Positions 18,138 through 26,786 are shown, numbered from the stretch's first letter. The stretch: 63,899 nt of DNA from Alkalinema sp. FACHB-956 (GCF_014697025.1 NZ_JACJRC010000027.1:1-63899); one strand, 5' to 3'. Numbers and translations are program-made. The notes: generated by a model from the letters alone, not told the origin.

Positions 18138-19898
18138 TTAGGCTTCTACAACCGCCACCAGTTGCTGCTGATTCCACAGGGTTTGATACAACCCCGGCGT
18201 GGCCAGCAAGGTTTCGTGGTTGCCCATCTGTTGAATTTCCCCCTGATCCATCACAAAAATCCGATCGGCCATGGCGGCGGCGGATAACTGATGGGAAATA
18301 AAAATTACCGTTTTGCGGCGGGTGCCTTCCGAGAGATTGGTCAAAATTTGCGTCGCTGTTTGGTTGTCTACGCTGGACAGGGCATCATCCAAAATCAGAA
18401 TAGGCGAGTCCACCAGTAAGGCTCTCGCTAAGGCTGTGCGTTGCCGTTGACCGCCGGACAGCGTAATCCCCCGTTCTCCCACCAAGGTATCGTAATGCTG
18501 GGGGAAATTCAGGATTTCTGGATGAATTTGCGCCTCCTTGGCCGCCTGTTCAATTTCTAAATCCGTGGCAGTAGGGACCCCGTAGGCAATGTTATTGCGA
18601 ATGGAGGTGCTAAACAGGAAGCTGTCTTGCGGCACGTAGGAAATGGCCCCGCGCAAATCCTGAAGGCGCATCTGGGTAATGTCCATCCCATCCAGAAATA
18701 ATTGGCCGGGGGCAATATTCAGTAGCCGGGGAATGGCATTGGCGAGGGTGGATTTTCCGGATCCGATCGCCCCTACGATCGCCACGGTTTCCCCCGGTTG
18801 GATTTCAAAGGTGATGTGCTTCAGAGCCGCGATCGAGGGGCCCTCCGCCGTAGCGTAGTTGTAGCTCAAATTGCGGGCCTGCAAGTGGCCTCGAATCTGC
18901 TCCAGGGGAATCGCCTTGGCCTCCGGTGCATCTTTAATGTTGGGTTCCACGGACAGAATCGCTTCAATGCGATCGATACTGACTTCCCCCCGCTGGTAGG
19001 CCGTAATGGTGAAGCCCATGAGCGCCGTGGGAAAGACTAGCTTTTCCACAAAGATAAATAGGGCAATCAGATCTTCAATGTTTAACTCGCCCCGCTGAAT
19101 GGCAGGCCCCCCAAACCAGAGCAAAATCAGACTGCTCCCGTAGGCCAAGCCCGACAAGATGGGAAACAGGGTCGTGCGGGTTTTCGCTAAGTTGAGGTTG
19201 GCCCCAAAGAGGCGATCGTTCAAGGATTCAAAGGCTTTACGCTCATTTTCCTCCTGGGCATAAATTTTGATGAGGGAAATGCCACTCATGTCCTCTTGGA
19301 TCAGTTCACTCAGATCCGAGAGCCGTTCTTGCACCTCCCCTTGCTGGGCACGGAGTTTGTTGCTGAATAGATTCACCACAAACAACATGACGGGATAGAT
19401 CGCCAACGCCAGTAAACTCAATTTGACGTTGATTTGTAGCATCGCAGGCAAGGTCATGCTGTAGGCAAAGATGGTATTGGCCAAGCTTAAAATGGCAAAG
19501 CCCAGCAAGCGCCGTACGTTATCTACATCACTCGTAGCCCGGTTGATCAGATCCCCGATCGTATTGGTGGAAAAATACGCCGGTTCCATGCGTAGCAAGT
19601 GATTGAAAATGCGCTGTTTTAGGTCAAACTCCACCTGGCGACCCACCCCAAACAGCAGCATCCGCGACGTCATCCGAATCGCCCACATGACAGACGCTAA
19701 GACCAAAACGATCGCGGCATAGAACAACACCCGATCGAACTGGAAGGTGATGCGCAGTTCACGAATAGCATCACGAATTTGCAGGGGAATGTAAATACTG
19801 AGGGCATTGACAATAAAGAGGGCGAAAATACCGCCTGCTGCTTGTTTCCAGTGGGGCTGGAGGTAGGTACCCAGTTGTTGTAGCCGCGATCGCGCCAT
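18138..19898 (-). CDS. ABC exporter, fused permease and ATPase (MsbA/LmrA-like)
   Basis: A half-transporter of 586 residues that would act as a homodimer or heterodimer. The N-terminal type IV exporter membrane domain spans about 1-310 with six helices. The ATPase domain has Walker A VGAIGSGKST, Q-loop YVPQDSF, signature LSGGQRQRTALARAL and Walker B ILILDDALSSVD followed by the switch His in VIFISHQLS. All nucleotide-binding motifs are present. The substrate cannot be deduced; lipids, peptides or drugs are typical. It converges with mreD. Confidence 0.9.
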   Translation of the reverse strand: MARSRLQQLGTYLQPHWKQAAGGIFALFIVNALSIYIPLQIRDAIRELRITFQFDRVLFYAAIVLVLASVMWAIRMTSRMLLFGVGRQVEFDLKQRIFNHLLRMEPAYFSTNTIGDLINRATSDVDNVRRLLGFAILSLANTIFAYSMTLPAMLQINVKLSLLALAIYPVMLFVVNLFSNKLRAQQGEVQERLSDLSELIQEDMSGISLIKIYAQEENERKAFESLNDRLFGANLNLAKTRTTLFPILSGLAYGSSLILLWFGGPAIQRGELNIEDLIALFIFVEKLVFPTALMGFTITAYQRGEVSIDRIEAILSVEPNIKDAPEAKAIPLEQIRGHLQARNLSYNYATAEGPSIAALKHITFEIQPGETVAIVGAIGSGKSTLANAIPRLLNIAPGQLFLDGMDITQMRLQDLRGAISYVPQDSFLFSTSIRNNIAYGVPTATDLEIEQAAKEAQIHPEILNFPQHYDTLVGERGITLSGGQRQRTALARALLVDSPILILDDALSSVDNQTATQILTNLSEGTRRKTVIFISHQLSAAAMADRIFVMDQGEIQQMGNHETLLATPGLYQTLWNQQQLVAVVEA

Positions 19899-19992
19899 AA
19901 CTCAAACCTGCAAAACGAGAGTGTGAAGCTAGCCATAGAGACTTCCGATTCTAGCGCGCCGAAGCGGTAAAATACGACATCACAGCGACTTC

Positions 19993-20673
19993 ATGGGGGC
20001 TGCGACTCCCGTGCAATCGCCCGTGGGACAATCTATTCAACAGCCTATTCAACTTCTGGTTCTGATCGCTCTGGAGGACAATGCCTTGAGATCACTCCAA
20101 CGATGGTGGCGGACAGCCCCGCCCAAGTTACTGCCCCTTTCCCGTGCTATCGATCGCCTGAATCAGCAAATCGGGCAAGGTGTTCTATGGTTAGTTCTGG
20201 TGATGGTGGGGTTAGGGGTTTGGAATGTCATTGGACGCTATCTTGGGCGGGCGATCGGGCAAAACCTGACCTCCAATGCCTTCATTGAAAGCCAGTGGTA
20301 TACCTTTGATATTCTGTTTCTCCTGGGTTCGGCCTATGCGCTGCTCCATGATGAACATGTGCGGGTGGATATTTTCTACACCCATTGGAGCCCGCGCAAA
20401 AAGGCGATCGCCAATCTCATCGGTTCCCTCGTTTATCTCCTGCCCTTCTGCGGTTTGGTCGCTTGGTTTTCCTGGGGATCCGTGGTGGAATCCTGGGCCA
20501 TCTGGGAAGGATCGCCCGATCCCGGTGGATTACCCCGCTACCCGATCAAAGCGCTGATTTTAGTCAGTTGTTTGCTGTTATTTCTCCAAGGCATTTCCGA
20601 AGCCATTAAAAATTGGGCCATTCTGACGGGCGATCGGGGGGCCCAGCCAGAATCCCATGAATCGGAAATTTAG
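19993..20673 (+). CDS. TRAP transporter small permease (DctQ-type)
   Basis: A four-helix membrane protein of 226 residues, the small permease of a tripartite ATP-independent periplasmic transporter. Characteristic blocks are LVMVGLGVWNVIGRYLGR and SQWYTFDILFLLGSAYALLHDEHVRVDIFY, which is the family signature. The N-terminus is about 60 residues longer than the usual DctQ. It is followed 31 bases later by the large permease. No solute-binding protein gene is adjacent. The pair could be the counterpart of the Synechocystis Gtr glutamate TRAP permeases, but substrate assignment is inference. Confidence 0.85.
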   Translation: MGAATPVQSPVGQSIQQPIQLLVLIALEDNALRSLQRWWRTAPPKLLPLSRAIDRLNQQIGQGVLWLVLVMVGLGVWNVIGRYLGRAIGQNLTSNAFIESQWYTFDILFLLGSAYALLHDEHVRVDIFYTHWSPRKKAIANLIGSLVYLLPFCGLVAWFSWGSVVESWAIWEGSPDPGGLPRYPIKALILVSCLLLFLQGISEAIKNWAILTGDRGAQPESHESEI

Positions 20674-20704
20674 CATTTTCAGGTGATTATGGTGGGGAAT
20701 TGCA

Positions 20705-22120
20705 ATGGGTGATTGGATTATTGAAATTGATACTGAATGGCTTGGCCCTGGCATGTTTGCGGGTGCACTAGTCATGTTGTCCTTGGGATATCCGGTAGCA
20801 TTTTCCCTGGGGGCCGTAGCTATCCTGTTTGGCTGGGTGGGCATCAGTTTAGGGGTCTTTGACTGGAGCCTCTTTACGGCCATGCCCCAACGGATTTTTG
20901 GCACCATGTCCAACTATACGCTGCTAGCGATTCCCTACTTTATTTTCATGGGAGCCATGCTAGAGAAAACGGGCATGGCCGAGCGGTTATTGGAAACCGT
21001 GGGCATTTTGCTAGGGCGGTTGCGGGGTGGGTTAGCCCTGGCCGTTGTGATTGTCGGGGCATTGCTCGCCGCGACTACAGGAGTTGTAGCGGCAACGGTT
21101 GTGGCAATGGGAATGATTTCACTGCCGATCATGCTGCGGTATGGCTACAATAAGCAGTTGGCCACGGGGGTCATTGCGGCATCGGGAACGCTGGGACAAA
21201 TCATTCCCCCCAGTGTTGTCTTAGTCGTGTTGGGCGATCAGCTCGGGGTTTCCGTTGGTGATTTATTTGTCGGCTCGGTGATTCCTGGCCTCATGATGGC
21301 CGGAGCCTTTGCAATGCATGTGTTGCTCGTGGGATTTTTCCGACCGGACATGGCTCCTGCATTGCCGGAGGAAGTGCGATCGATCGGGAAAAAAGCCCTG
21401 GGAAAACAGGTGATGCAGGCAATGGTGCCGCCCCTGGTTCTGATCCTATTGGTTCTTGGCAGTATTTTCTTTGGCGTTGCCACCCCGACGGAAGCCGGTG
21501 CAGTCGGGTCCTTTGGCGCAATGATTCTGGCGTTTTTTAATCGCCAACTGACCCTAACCGCCATCAAACAAGTTTGCGATATCACCCTCCGGACGACGGC
21601 AATGGTGGTGTTTATTCTGTTTGGGTCAACCCTGTTCAGCTTGGTTTTTCGGGGATTGGAAGGCGATCAGTTCATGCACCATGTTCTGTCCAATCTACCG
21701 GGTGCCGAGGTTGGCTTTTTATTCGTCAGTATGGCTGTGGTGTTTATCCTCGGCTTTTTTATTGACTTTTTTGAAATTGCCTTTATTGTTGTGCCGTTGT
21801 TCGTCCCCGTGTTGAACACGCTCTATCGCCAAAAGTTTGAGCGGATGGGCTTGGAACCGAGTGCGATCGACGCTTCCTTAACCCAAATTCGGATTTGGTA
21901 TGGCGTGGTGTTGGGGGCCAATCTACAGACTTCCTTTCTCTCTCCTCCCTTTGGATTTGCGCTATTTTATTTAAGAGGCGTTGTTCCTCCTGAAGTTTTA
22001 ACTACGGATATTTACAAAGGTGTGATTCCATTTATTTTGTTGCAGTTGTTGGTTTTGGTGTTAATTATTGTATTTCCACAACTTGTCCATTTCTTGCCTT
22101 CTCTGTCCAATGCCAGTTGA
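20705..22120 (+). CDS. TRAP transporter large permease (DctM-type)
   Basis: The 471-residue translocating subunit of the TRAP system, with more than ten hydrophobic helices. Family motifs: LAIPYFIFMGAMLEKTGMAERLL, the substrate-site block GVIAASGTLGQIIPPSVVLVVLGDQLGVSVGDLF, PTEAGAVGSFGAMILAF and FIDFFEIAFIVVPLFVPVL. It is 40-50 residues longer than typical DctM, mainly from a loop around residues 380-410. It is co-transcribed with the small permease. The missing P-type binding protein must be elsewhere. Confidence 0.9.
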   Translation: MGDWIIEIDTEWLGPGMFAGALVMLSLGYPVAFSLGAVAILFGWVGISLGVFDWSLFTAMPQRIFGTMSNYTLLAIPYFIFMGAMLEKTGMAERLLETVGILLGRLRGGLALAVVIVGALLAATTGVVAATVVAMGMISLPIMLRYGYNKQLATGVIAASGTLGQIIPPSVVLVVLGDQLGVSVGDLFVGSVIPGLMMAGAFAMHVLLVGFFRPDMAPALPEEVRSIGKKALGKQVMQAMVPPLVLILLVLGSIFFGVATPTEAGAVGSFGAMILAFFNRQLTLTAIKQVCDITLRTTAMVVFILFGSTLFSLVFRGLEGDQFMHHVLSNLPGAEVGFLFVSMAVVFILGFFIDFFEIAFIVVPLFVPVLNTLYRQKFERMGLEPSAIDASLTQIRIWYGVVLGANLQTSFLSPPFGFALFYLRGVVPPEVLTTDIYKGVIPFILLQLLVLVLIIVFPQLVHFLPSLSNAS

Positions 22121-22151
22121 GTCTGCTGCCAGTTGATGTTTGAGCCGTGTT

Positions 22152-22721
22152 ATGAAAAATTTTCTACCGTTTTCTGTTGGTGCGATCGCGATCGCTAGTC
22201 TGCTAGCTGCCTGTGGCCCCAGTAAGCCGCCGGAGGAAGCGTCGCCCAGTGCTTCGCCCAGTGTGCCCACCACATCTCCCAGCGCCTCTGCAACGCCCTC
22301 TGCATCCCCCAAGGCGAGTGATTCCAAGACAAAGTCAACGGAAGCTGAGGAGGATGCAAACGAGGATTCTCCCAATGCAGAATCAGTGGAGCGGGAGGAG
22401 GAAGGCGCACCGACTCGGACGGAGCCAGCGAATACCACGAAAACCGTAGAAAAAGCCCCGCGATCGGCGGAACCGCCAGCCCCGGCACCCAGACCGCAGT
22501 CCAAGCCTCCCGCCGAGGTACCTCGCCGCTCTGAACCCGAACCTGAGCCAGAGCCGGAACCCGCTGAGCCGGAAGTGTCTGAGCCGGAACCGCCAGCGTC
22601 CTCTAATGCAGGAAGTCCGATCGGTCCGGCAACGGACTGTGATGGCGATGGGAAAAGCAATGATCAACGCATTGATAATAATGGCGATGGCGTTCCAGAT
22701 GATTGCTTGATTGGCGGTTAG
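22152..22721 (+). CDS. Hypothetical lipoprotein with acidic/Pro linker and DxDGDG tail
   Basis: From the ATG at 22152 (MKNFLPFSVGAIAIASLLAAC) the protein has a lipobox LLAAC, so it should be lipid-anchored. The middle 130 residues are a low-complexity Ser/Pro/Ala then Glu/Pro linker with EPEPEPEP runs. The C-terminal 35 residues hold two Asp-rich calcium-binding-like loops, DCDGDGKSND and DNNGDGVPDDC, framed by two Cys as in thrombospondin type 3 repeats. No enzyme domain is visible. The earlier TTG at 22140 is in frame but unlikely. An inverted repeat follows 9 bases after the stop. Confidence 0.7.
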   Translation: MKNFLPFSVGAIAIASLLAACGPSKPPEEASPSASPSVPTTSPSASATPSASPKASDSKTKSTEAEEDANEDSPNAESVEREEEGAPTRTEPANTTKTVEKAPRSAEPPAPAPRPQSKPPAEVPRRSEPEPEPEPEPAEPEVSEPEPPASSNAGSPIGPATDCDGDGKSNDQRIDNNGDGVPDDCLIGG

Positions 22722-22730
22722 CGTTTTGCT

Positions 22731-22769
22731 GGGAGGCGATCGACCATCCTGAGCCCTCGATCGCCTCCC
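22731..22769. terminator. Perfect 13-bp inverted repeat after the lipoprotein gene
   Basis: GGGAGGCGATCGA at 22731-22743 pairs perfectly with 22757-22769 around a 13-base loop. There is no T-run on either side, so it is a possible RNA 3'-end stabiliser or weak terminator rather than a canonical one. Both arms contain most of an HIP1 site. Confidence 0.5.
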
Positions 22770-23174
22770 GGAACTGAAGTTACAACTGCACTGACTGAGA
22801 GGTGGAAGTGAGGTCGGAGAAAGGGCCATTGATGAGCCAGATGTTCCTAGGTTGAGGGTAGTGAATTCGACACGTTCCGCCGCAAATCTTCACTATAGGG
22901 CTGTGCCATGATCAAGCAGGGGGCCGAGACTCCTGCCCAGTCCATCTCCTAATGACGTTGGCTACAGCCATGACCTGGCTACAGTCATCATACAGTGCTG
23001 GTATAACCTATAAAAAATGGATCCCACTTTACGATTTGCAGGATCCAGCTAACTTAATTGATTCTTGTGTTGCAAAACAAAAGAATTCGCTTCGAATTGA
23101 ACCATCGTAACCATTCAGGCTTGAATTGAAATTAGATCCGAAGGTACATCAGGATCCAATTCCAGAGCATCTAT
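22770..23174. other. Intergenic, no gene seen
   Basis: About 400 bases between the lipoprotein gene and the small minus-strand gene. I see no credible ORF, tRNA or repeat apart from a short palindrome (aattcg-ctt-cgaatt) near 23083-23098. Confidence 0.5.
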
Positions 23175-23375
23175 TTAATTGTTATGGAGCGCGTCTTCGG
23201 AAGAGCGTTGCGCCTTGATGGATTGAAGCTGCTGGAGGAGGGAGTCAGCTTCGGCCTGAAGATGCAGGAACTTGACTTGCTGATCTTCGTTGTAGAGGGC
23301 GCGCATCCGTTCAACCACACGATCGCGACTAGAAGATTCGGTTAAGGGGGCAGATGTCATCATCGTTTTAGTCAT
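23175..23375 (-). CDS. Small conserved cyanobacterial hypothetical protein
   Basis: A 66-residue soluble, predicted coiled-coil protein with RDRVVERMRALYNEDQQVKFLHLQAEADSLLQQLQ. I have the impression of similar small proteins in many cyanobacteria but know no function or family name. The start could be Met1 at 23375 or Met5/Met6 a few codons later. It is divergent from thrC, with 255 bases between them. Confidence 0.6.
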   Translation of the reverse strand: MTKTMMTSAPLTESSSRDRVVERMRALYNEDQQVKFLHLQAEADSLLQQLQSIKAQRSSEDALHNN

Positions 23376-23630
23376 GTTGCTTACTCACACCGCGTTTTTA
23401 TCTTAGCTCAAGCGTCAGAGCAAATTGTATCTTTATGTTGCATTTTTCCCACGAATATGGAGTTTTGTCCATATCGATTTTCGAGGTTCTTTACAGTTCT
23501 TTACATTTTGTCATGCCCTCCCTGCAATCTTCACCGGAGATCACGAGGCTAGAGGCCCGATCGGGGTAGACTAAGATCTCCTACGATCTCCTACCGTAGA
23601 CCCTCTAGTTGAATTCAAGCATTTAAGACC

Positions 23631-24737
23631 GTGACCCTAAGCCTGTCTGCCAATGAATCCAGTTTGCGTCAACCTGTCGCCCAAACCTGGAATGGGTTGA
23701 TTGATGCCTATCGGCGCTATCTTCCTGTGACAGATTCGACGCCGATCGTCAGCTTGTGCGAGGGAAATACTCCCTTGATCCCAGTGCCCACGATCGCCGC
23801 AGAAATTGGCCGCGGGGTTCAGGTCTATGTCAAATATGACGGTCTCAACCCCACCGGAAGTTTCAAGGATCGGGGGATGACCATGGCGATTACCAAGGCC
23901 AAGGAAGCTGGAGCCAAAGCTGTCATCTGTGCCAGTACAGGGAATACCTCCGCTGCGGCTGCCGCCTATGCCCGTCGGGGCGGACTGCGAGCCTTTGTCT
24001 TGATTCCCGATGGCTATGTTGCGCTGGGTAAGCTAGCCCAAGCCCTGCTCTACGGTGCAGAAGTTCTTGCCATCCAAGGCAACTTCGATCGGGCCTTGGA
24101 AATCGTGCGGGAAATGTCGGAAACCTATCCCGTCACCCTGGTGAACTCCGTCAACCCCTACCGCCTACAAGGCCAAAAAACAGCGGCCTTTGAAGTGGTG
24201 GATGTCCTGGGGGATGCCCCCGATTGGCTCTGCATTCCCGTGGGCAATGCGGGCAATATTACGGCCTACTGGATGGGCTTCAATGAGTACCAGGCTGAAG
24301 GACGCTGCTCCAAACTGCCGAAAATGATGGGCTTCCAAGCAGCCGGATCCGCACCGTTAGTCACTGGTGAAGTGGTGAAACACCCGGAAACCTTGGCAAC
24401 GGCGATTCGCATTGGCAACCCGGCCAACTGGGATAAGGCGATCGGGGTACAGCAGGCCAGTGGCGGTGGGTTCAATGCCGTCACCGACGATGAAATTATC
24501 GCCGCCTACCGCAAGCTGGGGGGCGATGAAGGGATTTTCTGTGAACCCGCCAGTGCGGCTTCCGTGGCAGGCTTGCTGAAGTGTAAAGACCAAGTGCCTG
24601 CGGGGGCGACGGTGGTCTGCGTTCTGACTGGTAATGGCCTGAAGGATCCCGACTCTGCAATTAAGTTCAGCGAAAATAATTTCCACCAAGGCATTGCGCC
24701 GAACTTGCAGGACGTGGCGAAGGTCATGGGCTTCTAG
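23631..24737 (+). CDS. thrC: Threonine synthase
   Basis: A PLP enzyme converting O-phosphohomoserine to threonine. It has 368 residues. The PLP lysine is in [12 protein letters not shown] (about residue 84). The phosphate-binding loop is [17 protein letters not shown], and [18 protein letters not shown] and [12 protein letters not shown] are further conserved blocks. The short form, without the N-terminal zinc or regulatory extension, is typical of cyanobacteria. The start is GTG at 23631. A hairpin with T-rich tail follows 51 bases after the stop. Confidence 0.94.
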   Translation: MTLSLSANESSLRQPVAQTWNGLIDAYRRYLPVTDSTPIVSLCEGNTPLIPVPTIAAEIGRGVQVYVKYDGLNPTGSFKDRGMTMAITKAKEAGAKAVICASTGNTSAAAAAYARRGGLRAFVLIPDGYVALGKLAQALLYGAEVLAIQGNFDRALEIVREMSETYPVTLVNSVNPYRLQGQKTAAFEVVDVLGDAPDWLCIPVGNAGNITAYWMGFNEYQAEGRCSKLPKMMGFQAAGSAPLVTGEVVKHPETLATAIRIGNPANWDKAIGVQQASGGGFNAVTDDEIIAAYRKLGGDEGIFCEPASAASVAGLLKCKDQVPAGATVVCVLTGNGLKDPDSAIKFSENNFHQGIAPNLQDVAKVMGF

Positions 24738-24788
24738 GTCAGGCAAATTGAATCATTCCAGCGGATTAGTCTGCTGAAGCAAGTTATG

Positions 24789-24825
24789 GGGATTGAACGC
24801 CAGAGCAAGGGTTCAATCCCTGTTT
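24789..24825 (+). terminator. Probable terminator of thrC
   Basis: A perfect 10-bp inverted repeat, GGGATTGAAC (24789-24798) with GTTCAATCCC (24811-24820), followed by TGTTTGTTTG. The T-tract is interrupted, so it is a moderate terminator. Confidence 0.6.
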
Positions 24826-24856
24826 GTTTGAGGGCCAGGTTTGTTTGAGGGCCAGA
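24823..24856. repeat. 17-bp tandem repeat, 2 copies
   Basis: The unit tttgtttgagggccag(g/a) is repeated exactly once, at 24823-24839 and 24840-24856. Confidence 0.75.
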
Positions 24857-24928
24857 TTTAACTTGCCTACGATCGTGCGCCCCCATGAGCCCAGCGAGTT
24901 GATGGGAGTCGGCACTTCAGCCGACCAT

Positions 24929-25393
24929 TCAGTCGGCACCTCTCATTTTCCGCAGCGTATCCATGGCATCGGCGAGGGCGAGGGTCATGTCCTTGCGGGT
25001 GCGATCGTGGGCAGCCTGTTCTTCTTTGAGGGCTTGGGTCAGTTGTTCACGCTCTGACCAGACTTTAGCCAGTTTGATTTTGAGGTCTTCCATACTGACA
25101 AAGCCATCGCTTTGGTCGGGGGAGAGCGGGGCTAGGGTCTCTGAGCCGGGGAGATTTCCTGATGGCAAACCGATCGCAGCCCCCGCCTGAAATTGAGCGA
25201 TTTCCGTTTGCAAGTGGGTGATTCGTGCCTGCATCGCTGTGACATCCTGTCGCCGCTGTTGGGCTTCGGTTTCGTACAACTGTCGCCACTTGTCAGCACT
25301 AGCGGTGACCTCCGCCAGCGTTTGCTGGAGGTCGGCGATTTGTTGTTTGAGATCTTTAATTTCGTTCAGCCACTGGACAATTTCTTGGGACAT
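24929..25393 (-). CDS. Coiled-coil hypothetical protein
   Basis: A 154-residue protein with two heptad-rich regions: about residues 5-75 (EIKDLKQQIADLQQTLAEV and following) and 105-150 (LKIKLAKVWSEREQLTQALKEEQ). They are separated by a Gly/Pro/Ser linker. No enzymatic motif or signal peptide is present. It probably mediates protein-protein contacts or oligomerises; I do not recognise a family. It faces thrC convergently. Confidence 0.65.
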   Translation of the reverse strand: MSQEIVQWLNEIKDLKQQIADLQQTLAEVTASADKWRQLYETEAQQRRQDVTAMQARITHLQTEIAQFQAGAAIGLPSGNLPGSETLAPLSPDQSDGFVSMEDLKIKLAKVWSEREQLTQALKEEQAAHDRTRKDMTLALADAMDTLRKMRGAD

Positions 25394-25444
25394 TGGATGG
25401 GCGGCAAAGATGAAGAATTTAGTTGGCAGGAGTATTTATTGTAA

Positions 25445-25840
25445 TCACTTCCAGTTTTTTTGAGCCTGATCTAAGACATAGGCTGCCACATTCTCAATTT
25501 CCTCTGGAGTCAGGCGATCGGCGTAGGCGGACATGTTAGCCTTTCCATTCGTCACCAAGGCAATAACAGCGTCAAGGGTGGCGACTTGATTCTTCTCCAG
25601 TGCTTTCAGTTTCAGCGTCTTGCCCCGCCGAACAATGTTGCCGCCCCCCTCGTGGCAGCCAGCACAGTGTAGGGAAAAGACCTGTTGGCCTTGGTCAAGA
25701 TCGATCGCGAGGGCGGGCGTTGCAATGCCTATCCACAGGCACAGGATCAACAGGCACAGCAGAATCGGGGTTATGCCCAGGGGCGTCAGGAATGGTCGTA
25801 GGGGCGCGATCCAGCGGTTGACAGGCAGGAGTTTGGGCAT
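25445..25840 (-). CDS. Cytochrome c6-like c-type cytochrome
   Basis: A secreted soluble monohaem cytochrome. Residues 1-45 form a long signal region (ITPILLCLLILCLWIGIATPALA, cleavage after ALA). The mature part of about 86 residues carries CAGCHEGG (CxxCH haem site), MSAYADRLTPEEIENVAAYVL with the axial Met, and the ending QAQKNWK. These features are those of cytochrome c6, which carries electrons from cytochrome b6f to photosystem I, but the sequence is divergent (RRGKTLKLKALE, no AMPAF). It may be one of the c6-like paralogues (c6B/c6C) rather than the main PetJ. Confidence 0.85.
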   Translation of the reverse strand: MPKLLPVNRWIAPLRPFLTPLGITPILLCLLILCLWIGIATPALAIDLDQGQQVFSLHCAGCHEGGGNIVRRGKTLKLKALEKNQVATLDAVIALVTNGKANMSAYADRLTPEEIENVAAYVLDQAQKNWK

Positions 25841-26255
25841 GGGGTGGAATCCCTTACGGAGAGGTTGGTCATCATGGCCATTAGGCGATCGGAAAAACCA
25901 TCGATCGGCCTAACTCACCACTGTCAGATATTATCCAACCTGCAAAAGCACACCACCACAGATGAGGCTCAAGATAGATGGCAGAACAGATGGCAGAATT
26001 CAGGACTGCTTAAGGTTCGGGCTGTAGCCTTGTTGTTGGGATGGGGCGTTTGAGCCATTGCAAGTCGAGAAAGAGTCGATCGATTGCGGTTACAGGGTCG
26101 ATCGATGTTTTGCATTGGATTCAGGGCTGATTGGATTCAGAGCTTTTGGGGTTCCAGTTGTGGAGTTTTCTGAATCGATATTACAAACTATCTCTGTACA
26201 GTTGACAGAGTTGGGGTTTCTTCGTAGTCTTGTTTTTCATAGCTGAAGTGCAACC
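25841..26255. other. Intergenic, no gene seen
   Basis: About 400 bases with only short open frames that lack family features. It contains an 11-bp direct repeat at its 3' boundary (26275-26296), which belongs to the structured RNA region described next. Confidence 0.45.
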
Positions 26256-26434
26256 GTGTGTGTTAAGTCCCGTTGGTTGCAGACCGGTTGCAGACCGCCC
26301 GTAAGGGCATCGCATCAGCTAAGACCCCAAAAATTAAGGCGCTGCCCCAGTTGCTTCCAACAACGTAAGGCAGCTAAACCCCGAAGCTGTACTCGGCAGC
26401 TAGGCGGTCTGACACGGATTTTAACATTCGATCG
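26256..26434 (+). ncRNA. Candidate structured RNA, possibly an orphan HEARO/ωRNA-like scaffold
   Basis: A perfect 9-bp closing stem (CAGACCGCC 26291-26299 with GGCGGTCTG 26403-26411) encloses about 100 bases that fold into nested hairpins: CCC-GTAA-GGG near 26297-26306, and GCTGCC (26341-26346) with GGCAGC (26369-26374) enclosing GTTG-CTTC-CAAC. Several repeated GGCAGCTA/CAGCTAA blocks could form alternative pairs or pseudoknots. An intrinsic terminator follows. The block order reminds me of HEARO RNAs, the ωRNA relatives linked to IscB/IsrB nucleases, but that is memory of a pattern and no such nuclease gene is here. It could equally be a cis-regulator of the following gene. Confidence 0.4.
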
Positions 26435-26477
26435 GGCCACCCTACTTGTCCTGCGCAAAAGGGTGGTCTTAATTTTT
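26435..26477 (+). terminator. Intrinsic terminator after the structured RNA
   Basis: A nine-pair stem GGCCACCCT (26435-26443) with AGGGTGGTC (26460-26468), one G·T pair, a 16-base loop and the tail TTAATTTTT. It separates the candidate RNA from the next small gene, or serves as an attenuator. Confidence 0.6.
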
Positions 26478-26514
26478 GGGATTTCCTCCCATCACCTCAG
26501 TTAGGAGAAATCCC
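26478..26514 (+). promoter_or_regulatory. Hairpin covering the ribosome binding site
   Basis: GGGATTTC (26478-26485) pairs with GAAATCCC (26507-26514). The AGGAG Shine-Dalgarno at 26103+400, that is 26503-26507, lies at the edge of the right arm, and the ATG at 26515 follows directly. The fold would restrict ribosome access. Confidence 0.5.
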
Positions 26515-26742
26515 ATGTTTACTGGCTTTGGCGGCAGCGATCGCCCAGAAACTTCGATCGACGATTCCCGCAGACCCTTCCAAATCTACCTGCTCGGCAC
26601 CCGCGAAGAGATCCAAACCACGATCAACCAACTGCAAGTGGTACGGTTTTGTGAGCGGATTCGTTGGAGTCCACCGATTCCAGTTCTCGGCTCCGATTGG
26701 AAATACATCAGCATGATGGAACGCGATCGGGTGACCGAGTAA
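26515..26742 (+). CDS. Small conserved hypothetical protein
   Basis: A 75-residue protein from the ATG at 26515, with AGGAG seven bases upstream; the earlier in-frame ATG at 26476 would translate the hairpin and is rejected. It contains RPFQIYLLGTREEIQTTINQLQVVRFCERIRWSPPIPV and ends with SMMERDRVTE. I recall similar small proteins in cyanobacteria but no function. There is no membrane segment and no metal motif. A shared terminator follows directly. Confidence 0.65.
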   Translation: MFTGFGGSDRPETSIDDSRRPFQIYLLGTREEIQTTINQLQVVRFCERIRWSPPIPVLGSDWKYISMMERDRVTE

Positions 26743-26750
26743 GTCGATTT

Positions 26751-26783
26751 AAAAACCGGGATTTTTTGAAAATCCCGGTTTTT
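26751..26783. terminator. Bidirectional intrinsic terminator
   Basis: A perfect 15-bp inverted repeat AAAAACCGGGATTTT (26751-26765) and its complement (26769-26783) around TTG. The A- and T-flanks make it work in both directions, between the convergent small gene and the Uma2 gene. Confidence 0.88.
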
Positions 26784-26786
26784 GGG

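Noticed and set aside
22061-22660. 199-codon minus-strand Ser/Gly-rich open frame opposite the lipoprotein gene
   Set aside because: The plus frame has a signal peptide, lipobox and calcium-type motif; the minus frame is the shadow of Pro/Glu repeats.
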